Shown here in pieces: positions 54,543-64,000 of a stretch of DNA of 64,000 bases (positions are counted from its first letter, which is position 1; every line of letters starts with the position of its first letter). The position numbers were made by a program, and so were the translations under genes. Source of the DNA: Aplidium turbinatum (Eukaryota > Chordata > Ascidiacea > Aplousobranchia > Polyclinidae); the NCBI GenBank assembly GCA_918807975.1, contig OU964919.1:16758001-16822000 (forward strand). The letters are read 5' to 3'. The notes below the pieces were generated by a model. The model saw only the letters and a list, made by a program, of their open reading frames with translations, had not been told where the DNA came from and did not search any database.

Positions 54543-55910
54543 CAGTGTTGTACGCGTCATTGAAATAATTTGACGGCGTCAGCGTCAGCGCGAATTGCCT
54601 AAAAACTTTACGGCGTAAAGGACTGCGTAAGCTCTTAAAGAAATTGACGGCGTCAGCGTCATCGCTAATTTCTAGCGCTATTTTTTGCCAGCGTCTCATA
54701 AAACGGAAATATTTCAACCAAGTTCAGCCTAACAATAGCTATAAATAAAGAGCAGGTATTATGTTTTGAGACTGTATTGTAATTAGCTGCTCAGCCTATT
54801 AGTTGTTTCCTTGCAGAAAAACAAGCATTTTAAAACGTTTGTCTGACAATCTGCTGCGTTTGGAACGCATATTCAGGGGCGCCGGAGCGATTTTTGACTA
54901 AATGGGCAGGAGTATGAAAAAAGGGCACTTTTGTTGCTGAAAGGCCAATTTTTTTTGTAAGTTTTAAAATAAGTTATAGCGATAATGCTCATCTATCAGC
55001 TTATTGTCGAGTAATGATACAAGTGTCCGCTATACAAAAAACAATGGCACGGAAGGGCATAATGCTATTTTATAATGATGTAATATAACTTACTGTGATG
55101 GAGAATTTTGTGTCGTGAATATTATTTTGAGGCAAACATAGAACATTATAATTAGGCTAATAGCGAATAGCATAAATTGTTATAATGCAAAGTGTGCAGT
55201 AGCTTACATGACCTTAAAAGGGCACCATTGCCCCCTCTTCCCTCCCCATCCACAAAAATTTGAGGGCAGGGGGGCATTCGCTCCCCTGCTCCCCCCCGCT
55301 TCCGGCGCCCCTGCGCATATTGTCCTTTCCAAGTGAAAACATGCGTTCCACAGCAGCGCTGGTTGGTATTGGTGTGTTGTATTTCAAAAACAAGTTGAAA
55401 ACGTTTAATTGGAAAGGTATCACTGTTCCAAGCGTGCTGTGATAGTTTAGCATGTATAAATCTTTTAACGAGGTCCACTGCACCAACATCGCTCTTTTCA
55501 GGGGCATAGAGCTCTTGAAATAAAGTAGGCTATATTCAACGTCCGCGATGCCATTCATGGATTTTTCGCTTTCTGTCTCTGATCCCTCGTTCTCAATACA
55601 TGGGTGATCACCATTTGGCGAAGTTCTTCCGCATGTATTCCAGGGAGCCATTCCAACCAACGCAAAAGCCGGTAATTCGGATGAGTCGCGCTGGCCAGAA
55701 TACATTGTGAAACTCTTATTGTGAAACGAGATTTTCCATGAAAACAAAAAATGACGCTTAGCGCTTGACGCTTAAAATCGGCAAAATAGTTGACGGCGTT
55801 ATTACTTCCGTCAACTGAAAAATAATTTGACGGCGCTAGCCTCAGCGTCAACAAAAAGTTGACGCCGTCAAATGACGCCGTCAAATTGACGGCGTCAACG
55901 TACAACACTG
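54543..55910 (-). mobile_element. Inner hAT, TSD atctaaac
   Basis: CAGTGTTGTACGCGTCATTG and GGCGTCAACGTACAACACTG, perfect TSD atctaaac (54535-54542, 55911-55918). GACGGCGTCA-type palindromes are dense at both ends. The minus strand retains the transposase C-terminus: ILASATHPNYRLLRWLEWLP, VFNLFLKYNTPIPTSAAVER, MFSLGKDNM, then, beyond the nested element, RSKRSRLSDKRFKMLVFLQG. Termini resemble those of the outer hAT, so the two are related. Confidence 0.9.
54874..55313. mobile_element. Third-level hAT, TSD cgcatatt
   Basis: CAGGGGCGCCGGAGCGATTT and CGCTTCCGGCGCCCCTG with perfect TSD cgcatatt (54866-54873, 55314-55321). 440 bp, non-coding. It splits the last codons of the inner hAT transposase. 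Confidence 0.92.
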
Positions 55911-56452
55911 ATCTAAACAAACTCAAATATTTGGTCTCCGACCGTGATTGCTTGCATGATGTTGTACTCTGTATGTTATATGTAGTACATTACTTTGCCT
56001 TTGCCGGTTATTCTTGTTGTAGGCTATGTAGCGTAGTAATGTGTAGGCCTACATACAGTAGGCTATCAAGCTAAGGTAATTTTTACTTGACAATTTATAC
56101 ATTCTGATGCGTAAGTATGTAATTATATATGTTTTGTAACTTGATGAGCAGTTTAGCAAAATATGCATCCAGGGGCCAATTGTGAGAGGCTTTTGAGTAG
56201 CCTACTGCTAATAACACTAGTAATGCTAACTATCCCTGAATGCTAATAACAAAGAGTTGTGCAGTTCAGAATCTAAACTTGCTTGTGTCTGGCAGTTTTG
56301 TCTTCCATTAACCCACTTTTTAAAAATCTTATCAAAAAAAAGCATAAAGCTTACTGAGAGAATTATGGCATTAAAAGCAACATTAGTCTTATTCAAACGG
56401 AATCATTTTAAAAATAGTGAAAATAGTGTTTTTTATAATGGATTTTTAGGGA

Positions 56453-56481
56453 GCGACAGTTAGTATATTACTAGGAGCGAC
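56453..56481. repeat. 24-bp unit repeated at the LTR element insertion site
   Basis: GAGCGACAGTTAGTATATTA ending CTAG stands left of the LTR element, and a near copy (GCGACAGTTAGTATAATACT ending AG) continues right of it at 62302. The target therefore held a two-unit tandem repeat. Confidence 0.65.
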
Positions 56482-57048
56482 TGGTCACAGCGGTAAACCA
56501 TAATCTCTTCTTGGGAAAATTTTAACATAAAGTTCCCTAATCCGTTCGTCTGTATATAATGACCGAAGAAACACACACTTGAACTTCTTTTCAAACAGTG
56601 TATTCCTGTAAAATTAGCCCGAGGCTACCGAAAACGAGGGGGTGCAACGCCTACACCACTTAAACTGTCACTACACAACAGATTACTTGGATAAAAGACG
56701 GAACCTTTGTCCAGCTAGCAAGCACTAAGCCAACAGTTAAATGTGCGGCCAACTTTCAAACAATCATTTTACGAATGACCAGAATAGATATCAATATCTC
56801 AAATTCACGTAGAAAGTAACTGTGACGCAATAAATGAAAGACAATTATGAAGTCATTCCAACAGGTGTTTAAAGCTGATGTAATATTTCCTGTTTAAACA
56901 GGTCCAAACAAGTCCAAACAAGTTTGACACAAGTCTATGAACGATGGTGCAATTTTGGCACATTTTCTAGCAACTTCCATGACGTAATATTCAGTAGACT
57001 TGAACGGTTTTATATGACGTTTGATTTGAACAGAGATTGGCCGTAACA
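56482..57048 (-). repeat. LTR of BEL/Pao element (3' LTR in element sense)
   Basis: 567 bp, begins TGGTCACAGCGG and ends GGCCGTAACA as read on +. Identical by eye to 61735-62301. Confidence 0.93.
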
Positions 57049-57354
57049 TAGCGGCCCCTAGTTATGACAGTCTAACATGGCATAACTAAAAAAGAATTGA
57101 AGGACAATCGTGAGCCAATGAATAAAACACACAATACACAAATTTTTTGAATCACTCACGTTTAAGTTAATACGCAAATACAAAGGGCATGCAAAGAATG
57201 AACAGCAATAAGAATAAACACGACGATACATGAAATTGGTACCATAGGTACACGCTAAATGACGCTATATACAATAGTTGCGATAATAACCGACTGTTCC
57301 GGGCTCAGACAAGGGTCGGCCACCGCAGACAAAACCAGGCTCAAACCCTAACAC

Positions 57355-60300
57355 TTAGGTGTTCTTTACGGGGGCGAGGCACGAAATATCCCTCAACACG
57401 TAGTCTACTTTCACTTTCCCCGTACTCTCATCATAGTTGCAGACGGCAACTTTGGCTCTACGAACCACAGGCTTCCCTTTCCTAATTTGTGGAACTACCT
57501 CATGCACCCTCCCAAGTTGATACTTCCCACGTTTACCAATGTCTTGGAGAGAACCTACCACTACAAGTTGACCAGGCTCCAAATTCTCGGCCATTTTTAG
57601 CCATTTTTTCCGGCCCTGAAGACCTGGCAAGTAAAAATCGATCCATTTACTCCAAAACTGCTGAGAAAGTGACAAATTGAACCGATAATCCCTTCTTAAT
57701 TGGTCACGATCATGTGGTTGCCCAACAGCACAGTATGGGTCTAAGTATGGGGTCAAAAGTGAGGCAGGGGTGATGACAGTAAAATCCCTAGGGTCGTCAC
57801 TCAAAGGTACCAAAGGGCGTTCGTTCACGATCCGAACGGCACTGCCTGTGTACGTAAGCAGTTCAATAAAATTGGGCTTACGAATTGAAGAGTCCAAAAT
57901 GTGAAAAAAGTATTTGGTCACATCAGCCATGAAACCAAATCTTTCAAGCCGAAATCTAGCCAAGACATCTGCCAGAGGGTTTAACAAGTCAGACAATTCA
58001 GGACAAGAAGACATTACATCATTTACACAAGTTCCTCGGAATTCAGATTGTTTTAAAGCCTTCTTCTTTAAATCAGCAGCTCTATCTGACGCCAACACAA
58101 AATTGTTAGGTAAATCAATATCTTCCTTCAACGGAACAGGTATCTCAAATCGACCATCTTTCAACTCAATATTCGGCTCGACAAGTTCTCTAGCCAAAAT
58201 ATCATTGCGAGACAATTCACAGGTTTCATTTTGCAAAGTCAAATCCTGAATGACTTTATTCAGGTCTGCTATTTCCATATCACGAGACTCAATTTTATGC
58301 TGAAAGCCAGAGATGACATCCGACTCTGAAGACGTCTGCACTCTGCACACTTTAGCAACGCTTTCAACTAAGGGTGACTTACCACCACAAGCCAACCAAC
58401 CGAGAGGAGTGAGTAAAGCATGCGGTTCACTGCGATTTTCACCAACACGTTCTTCTTTTGCCCACATCAAATAAGCGTTGTCATTGCCAATCAGTACATC
58501 TACAGTACTACAATCATTCAAATGAAACATATTCACGTCATGAAAATGACGGAAACCACTTAAATCTTGTTTATGAGGTAAAGTTTTAACATCGTCAGCC
58601 CAAGCTGGGTTAACCACCGAGGTTATATCACAAAACAGTTCATCAGTCTCTAACGACTGGATGTTGAGTTTAACAAGGTCAGCACAAGTAGGTTTCTGAC
58701 CAGCCAGAGTATCCATTTTAAACGACGCTTTATCATACGGTTTAAGACCAAGTTCGCACACCAAGTCACTCGAAACAAAGGTCAACTGCGAACCAGGATC
58801 ATGCTGACAATACACCAACTTCGATTTGCCAGTCATTGGATTCAAAACACGAGCAGCAGTAACGCGGTTAAAGGCTGCTTTAACATTTCCAATCTTAACA
58901 TTACGCACAGGAACTCTGGCACCAGCCTCATCTTTACCGACCAAATCCAGAGAATCACGTGACGTCACATAAAAATCATGCAGAAGAAAATAGTGTTTCC
59001 TATCGTTGGTAGGTCCACACTTACGACAGTTATTTGCATGATTACAGTCTCTAACCATATGCTGGCGCAAACAATTCAAGCATTTGCCAGCTTTCACAAT
59101 GACATCTCTCCGATCTTTAGGTGTCAAGCGCAAAAATTCTTTGCAATTAGACAAAAAATGATATTCAACTTGACCACGTGACGAACAACAAAAACACGCC
59201 GGTATGTCACTACGTCTGGCCACACCGCCGCGCGGTGCGCCAACAGCAGTCGAGTACTGCGAACTCCCTGAAATCACATTATCATGGGGTTTTACCGACG
59301 TCTGCCTAACCGGACATGGAGGCAATTTTCCTTTGCCAAACTTTTTAAAATGCTGCGACTCACCAGAATCGCCCATTAGCATAATGCTAAAATCAGTCGA
59401 CTTGCGCGTTTCCTCCCGTACTACAAAATCAAACAAACTCTGAAAAGTAGGTTCCTCAGTGCTACCATACTGATCACCTAAAAAGTCAAGATAACGCTGC
59501 TTAGCGTCAAACGGGAGTCGTTTAGCCAAATCCAAAACAAAACGTCCTTCTAATTTATCACGCTGACCATAAGCTTTCGCGTAAAGCAAACACTGCGACA
59601 ATTCATCTTTAAACTCTTTCAAATCACTGGAAGAGATAGAAGTCAATTTGCTACCATAGCGATACTTTCTAATTTCTGGTTCTGCGAAAAGACCTCCACG
59701 AACTCCAAAACGTTGGGACAAGCGAGATAACGACATTTCTATCCTGTCTTCCTCTGACAAGCCAGGAGTGTCGGAAACCAAATTAGCAATCGTTTGTGCA
59801 GCTGTTCTAACACAAGCTGCTTGCAACAAAGTCAAACGAGTTCCCTTAAAGGGCGAAGCTGCCATCAAGGCCATAACACGATTTTTAAAGAAGACAAATG
59901 GCATATTATTACCATCGTAACCAATCAAGGCCGCCTTATCGAAGAACGTCCTACTATTTTGGTATTCAAAAAAGCAATCCTGCTGTTGAGAACTCGATTT
60001 AGCGGGAGAAGACAAGCTATATCCCTTAAGGGGCTGAGTGGGCTCAGTCACATGCACAGCCTGATCACGATCCTCAAACACGTTAAAATCAGGAGACACG
60101 ATACGCCTCTCACAACCACCTAAATTACGTGTAGCTGGGCGATCAGCAACTAGCGGCGCAGAAAACTTTGAAGGGGGCAAAGCATTACTGCTAATGGCGG
60201 CCCCGTGACCTGTACGCTCTGGGGGAGGAGTTCGGTTGTAATTTGCAGAACTTGGCTCTACAGCCTTCGGAAGACCCTTAGCCGCGGCCCCGAGACCTCC

Positions 60301-61263
60301 TGAAACAGCTGGAAAACATGTGAATTGTACAGGTCCACTTACAGATTGAACAGGCGTCTGGAAAAGGTTAGGTAAATTAAACTGCGATTGATGTTCACTT
60401 CTGGAATGCCTAGAAGAGCCCTTCCTAGAGCTACGCCGGGAGCCCAACTCAGAACGATATTCAGCTAAAGCTACCTCCTTACGTTGTTCAGCCCTCAACT
60501 GTGCGTCTTTGAGTGCAAACTCAGCAGCTCTCGCTTCGGCTTTCGCGGCAGCCTCAGCTCGTACGGCCTCAGCTCTCGGGGCGGCCTCAGCAGCTCTCGC
60601 TTCGGCCTCAACTCGTATGGTCTCAGCTCTCGCGGCGGCCTCAGCAGCTCTCGCTTCGGCCTCAACTCGTATGGTCTCAGCTCTCGCTATGGCCTCAGCA
60701 GCTCTTGCTTCGGCCTCGGCTTGGATCTGGAGCTCCTCTCGTCTTAGCTGTAGGTTAATTTGTGCAACTATCCGTGACGAGCTCTCAGACATCCTAGTGC
60801 TTACATTTGAGGCGCTATCCTCAGGATGTATGTCAGCATCTAACCTATCTGAGAAATCACTTTCTTTTTGTTCGAAGTTATTTTTTAACGAGTTAAATTC
60901 GGGATCTACCCTATCACGAAGTTCTGCCAAGATTGCAGAGTTAACAATTTTACTCAAAAGAGCATGGAAATGCCTTAATTCCTCTTCTAAAGTAGATAAG
61001 TTAGATCTAAAAATTAACAGTTCCTGCTTATCACTCAAAGAACCTAGGGCCACAGAAAGTTTCCCAATTTGAGTCAAAATATCCCGTCTAAGATGCCGGG
61101 CCTCTCGAACTGACTTAGCCTCATCGTTAATGGGTCCCTCCCCAGAATGGCCTGCCCGACCGCAAAGAACATCATCAGGCTTAAACTCAGTCGAGTCGAC
61201 GGCGGTCGAGTCCCTGTCACCACCGAGTGTAGACATATTAAATGTTAGGGCTAAATTTAACAA
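57355..61263 (-). pseudogene. BEL/Pao internal coding relic (gag, protease, integrase tail)
   Basis: A single frame of 1302 codons. Its N-terminal third has an Ala/Glu/Arg-rich coiled-coil repeat (units like AEARAAEAAARAETIRVE, codons about 185-265). A central gag-like region is followed by Cys-rich knuckles (CLNCLRQHMVRDC), an aspartic-protease-like segment with HDPGSQLTFV and DVLIGNDN, and an integrase C-terminal tail of the BEL type. It is a fossil of a retroelement, not a host gene; parts of the usual set are lacking. Confidence 0.88.
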
Positions 61264-61734
61264 TTAAAAAATTAAGTTACACAAACACACAAAATTACAG
61301 TAGTTATAAAATACTTAACTGCAAAGACCGTAAAAATACAAAAAAGAATTTAAATGCACGATACCGTAGCTGTACGAGTATGTGAAGTCCAAACGTCCAC
61401 AAAACTTGCTTGGATTCTTCCACTTGAATCTTCAAGCACAGATGGATTGCCTTTAATCTTCTTTCTTGCCAATAAATGTCAAAGTTATTTTTCTTCTGTA
61501 CCAAACTGAGAAGAAATGTCTTTACTTTTTAGCTTAAAGTTCTTCAGTTGCCTACCGAGAAGAAATGTCTTTAATTTTCTTTGCTTCTTTAGACTACCAA
61601 CCAATAAGATCTTCTTTTATTATTTCTTTGCTTCTAAGTGCTTCTTAGCCTACCAACTACAAACTTCGTCTTTTATTTTTTATGCTTTAATTTCTTGGCC
61701 CACCAGCTAACAAGAACTCGTCTTTTATTTTTTA

Positions 61735-62301
61735 TGGTCACAGCGGTAAACCATAATCTCTTCTTGGGAAAATTTTAACATAAAGTTCCCTAATCCGTTC
61801 GTCTGTATATAATGACCGAAGAAACACACACTTGAACTTCTTTTCAAACAGTGTATTCCTGTAAAATTAGCCCGAGGCTACCGAAAACGAGGGGGTGCAA
61901 CGCCTACACCACTTAAACTGTCACTACACAACAGATTACTTGGATAAAAGACGGAACCTTTGTCCAGCTAGCAAGCACTAAGCCAACAGTTAAATGTGCG
62001 GCCAACTTTCAAACAATCATTTTACGAATGACCAGAATAGATATCAATATCTCAAATTCACGTAGAAAGTAACTGTGACGCAATAAATGAAAGACAATTA
62101 TGAAGTCATTCCAACAGGTGTTTAAAGCTGATGTAATATTTCCTGTTTAAACAGGTCCAAACAAGTCCAAACAAGTTTGACACAAGTCTATGAACGATGG
62201 TGCAATTTTGGCACATTTTCTAGCAACTTCCATGACGTAATATTCAGTAGACTTGAACGGTTTTATATGACGTTTGATTTGAACAGAGATTGGCCGTAAC
62301 A
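61735..62301 (-). repeat. LTR of BEL/Pao element (5' LTR in element sense)
   Basis: 567 bp direct copy of 56482-57048, followed on + by the target duplication gcgac. Confidence 0.93.
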
Positions 62302-62772
62302 GCGACAGTTAGTATAATACTAGAATTTTCTTGATAGGCATATGGTACAGTTTCTTACACTACACTATTGTATTCAGGGAATAAATTACGGTAATACTAA
62401 TCTCCAAGTGAAATGGAGCATGATAATACAAATCTATGGCCCTACATGGAAAAGTATTTTAAGCTCTCTTCTTCGAAAGGCAAAAACTTATATTTTCAAT
62501 GCCAGATGTGCCTTCCGGCCAAAAAGATAATTTCTTGTAACGAGAAATCGCGAAGTGGCTTGAAAAGTGTGTTGTTTCGAGTGGTTTATACCGTGCGAAT
62601 GTTTGGCACCTAGCAAACAAAATGAGTTTGCGCTAGAGTATGCGCTAACGCTGACGCCGCCAACTTTTTTTACAAGTTGCGTTGACACATGCGGCGTATA
62701 GTTTTTCGAACGTTTGCGTTTGCGCTGACGGCGTCAATATTTTTTGTATGCGCGTACATCACTGTATTTTAG

Positions 62773-63006
62773 GTTACCGTATGTAACTGCAGACAGTGGC
62801 ACACCGTTTGTCTTTAGGCCTCATTTCAGTGGGTACACCTGGTATGGCTACAAACATAGGCGCCGGGTTTTGAAAATTGCCGGGGGGGCAAACTTTCTAG
62901 CCGTCCGATTGCTTACATTCAAAATGCTGATGTTTGTTTGTCAGCATTGATGTTTGTTTGCGTCTATCTGCCATTGCATATCGCCAAGCTTTATAATGTA
63001 GGCTCA
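62773..63006. other. Short flank with GCGCCGGG / GGGGGGGCAAAC fragment
   Basis: CATAGGCGCCGGGTTTTGAA at about 62856 resembles a hAT terminus, unpaired. Confidence 0.3.
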
Positions 63007-63560
63007 GGCCTCGAAATTCACGGCGGACATGTCCGCCGTCACAGCATGTGATGTCCACGGGAAGTACCATCTAGATCGGTCATATTTGTCCGCCGAGAAA
63101 TAACACAGGAACTAGCGATACAAATCGCCATTGTATAGCACGAACAATTGTTGCGATAATATATTTTCCAACGCATTCTAGCGCGCATCTAGAAAATGTG
63201 AATACTGTATCCCTTAGCTTCCATTCAAGGAGGAAAACTTTCGATTTTTACGTGCTTCAACGATTGATGACATTGAATCAGCGTAACAAAGGTGAATTCT
63301 TCGCTAAGAATCGATAGGAGTACAGGTACTTCTACACTAATCACGCGCAATTTAGTTCAAGTTTTACGTCACAATGTCTGGCTTCGATTTTCGAGAAATA
63401 ATGATACGGCAAGGTAGGTTACTAAATTAGATTATACGAGTAGGTTATTACAGCAAGATGCAACAAAATTTGTTAAGTTGTGGTATTACAGTAAGAAAGA
63501 AAAGACCCTGGAAGACAAATTCACTTTCGCTCACATGACACGCAAAAATAAACAGGGCGG
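63007..63560 (+). repeat. Repeat family 'gtccgccg', copy B (hAT-like left end)
   Basis: Starts CAGGCCTCGAAATTCACGGC and runs through CGGCGGACATGTCCGCCG (perfect palindrome at 63023-63040). About 80-90% match by eye to 45071-45670 in copy A. Both copies keep ATG-TCTGGCTT followed by a conserved 13-codon stretch and GT (63374 here). Probably the 5' part of a transposon with a short first exon. Confidence 0.65.
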
Positions 63561-63688
63561 GGAAACCCAAATTAACTTTGCGAGTTTTTTGTTTCAGCGT
63601 GATGTCATTGTGTACAACATGCGTTTTAGCAATAAAAAAATCCAAATTTTGTTGCCCTCGTCTCGCTAAGGCCGCTTTTGTTTGATAC

Positions 63689-64000
63689 CCGTTTGCGAGG
63701 TCTCGTTGCGCATCAAGCTGTGATGCTGTTCGCTGTGACGTCACAAGGTAGTTGTGGCCAAATGTTTAAGACGAGACTTGATTTATGACGATTTTTGCAT
63801 TACTTCAAAATACTGCATCAGATATAAGATGATGCATAAACATGATGCAACTGAAACAATATATGATGCAGTATTTTGAAGTAATGCAAAAATGGTCATA
63901 AATCAAGTCTGGTCTTAAACTTTTGGCCACAACTATATGTACCTTGTGACGTCACAGCGAACAGCATCACAGCTTGATGCGCGCGAGACCTCGCAAACGG
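63689..64000. mobile_element. Long inverted repeat (foldback MITE) running to the window edge
   Basis: The arm 63689-63825 (CCGTTTGCGAGGTCTCG ... TTGCATTACTTCAAAATACT) is mirrored by 63861-64000 with few mismatches, leaving a loop of about 35 bases. An inner TA-bounded core GTTGTGGCCAAA/TTTGGCCACAAC lies at about 63749-63935 and resembles Tc1/mariner-type MITE ends. The true outer end may lie beyond 64000. Confidence 0.75.

Larger units (their letters stand above)
56482..62301 (-). mobile_element. BEL/Pao LTR retrotransposon (fossil, incomplete, young)
   Basis: Two direct 567-bp LTRs (56482-57048 and 61735-62301), each TG...CA, look identical by eye. A 5-bp target duplication gcgac lies at 56477-56481 and 62302-62306. 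The internal part on minus carries gag-like, zinc-knuckle, protease-like and integrase-tail segments. Family assignment rests on the 5-bp TSD and the BEL-type gag/protease and integrase tail. The element is broken, with about one major break. Matching LTRs mean a recent insertion. It lies inside the hAT 53895-62764. Confidence 0.9.
53895..62764. mobile_element. Outer hAT, TSD tattttag, holding two further insertions
   Basis: The left terminus CAGAGATGTACGTATGCGCC and right terminus ATGCGCGTACATCACTG are 8.9 kb apart and flanked by the perfect 8-bp TSD tattttag (53887-53894, 62765-62772). GC-rich subterminal motifs GCGGCGTA/GACGGCGTCA lie at both ends. Near the right end + codes for a BED-type finger (YFKLSSSKGKNLYFQCQMCL, ISCNEKSRSGLK at 62450-62560). 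Removing the hAT 54543-55910 and the LTR element leaves roughly 1.7 kb, so this is a deletion derivative. Confidence 0.88.

Noticed and set aside
57355-61263. A 1302-codon host gene encoding a coiled-coil protein
   Set aside because: It lies between two identical LTRs and contains retroelement gag, protease and integrase-tail segments; it is an element relic.

Overview
This is a gene-poor, transposon-saturated stretch of an animal nuclear genome. Two host genes are recognisable, both split into short exons with GT/AG introns. Positions 310-8738 (+) hold the last four exons of a fibrinogen-C-domain (FReD) protein. Positions 28482-10819 (-) hold eleven exons of a Cys-loop receptor subunit that reads like a muscle-type, non-alpha nicotinic acetylcholine receptor (beta/gamma/delta/epsilon group). 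The genes converge and their stops are about 2.1 kb apart. The FReD, the muscle-type subunit and the AT-rich, hAT-rich background suggest a marine invertebrate chordate such as a tunicate. That placement is an inference from a few exons. No prokaryotic operons, CRISPR arrays or rRNA genes were seen.

Layout. 1-8.7 kb: FReD gene, with an intron invaded by non-LTR retrotransposon (LINE) fragments (1.0-5.5 kb, 6.4-6.6 kb) and tRNA-derived SINE copies. 8.7-10.8 kb: intergenic, with one small hAT. 10.8-28.5 kb: receptor gene; its introns carry hAT elements at 11.0, 12.7, 15.4, 21.2, 23.4 and 24.5 kb, a GTCGAC foldback element at 15.2-18.2 kb, and a 3-kb transposon with 8-bp target duplication and an unfamiliar transposase at 24.9-27.9 kb. 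28.5-64 kb: no host exon recognised, only layered transposons.

The second half is built of nested insertions, mostly hAT elements with 8-bp target-site duplications (TSDs). At 37.4-41.4 kb a SINE is split by a hAT that itself received two smaller hATs and a LINE. At 41.5-45.1 kb there are three hATs one inside another. At 53.9-62.8 kb an outer hAT holds an inner hAT (which holds a third) and also a BEL/Pao LTR retrotransposon. In all, about 24 hAT insertions can be delimited at both ends, most by matching termini plus an 8-bp TSD; a few have an imperfect or missing TSD. Other mobile DNA includes two tRNA-SINE families, a MITE that carries a tRNA-like module, a TTAA-flanked piggyBac-like MITE, a long foldback at the right edge, and LINE remnants.

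The host genes do not form a pathway together. The FReD would be an extracellular lectin-like protein, and the receptor subunit a membrane ligand-gated channel subunit. All coordinates were read by eye from the sequence. Splice sites were chosen where GT/AG, reading phase and protein-family continuity agree, and every visible exon joins in phase.
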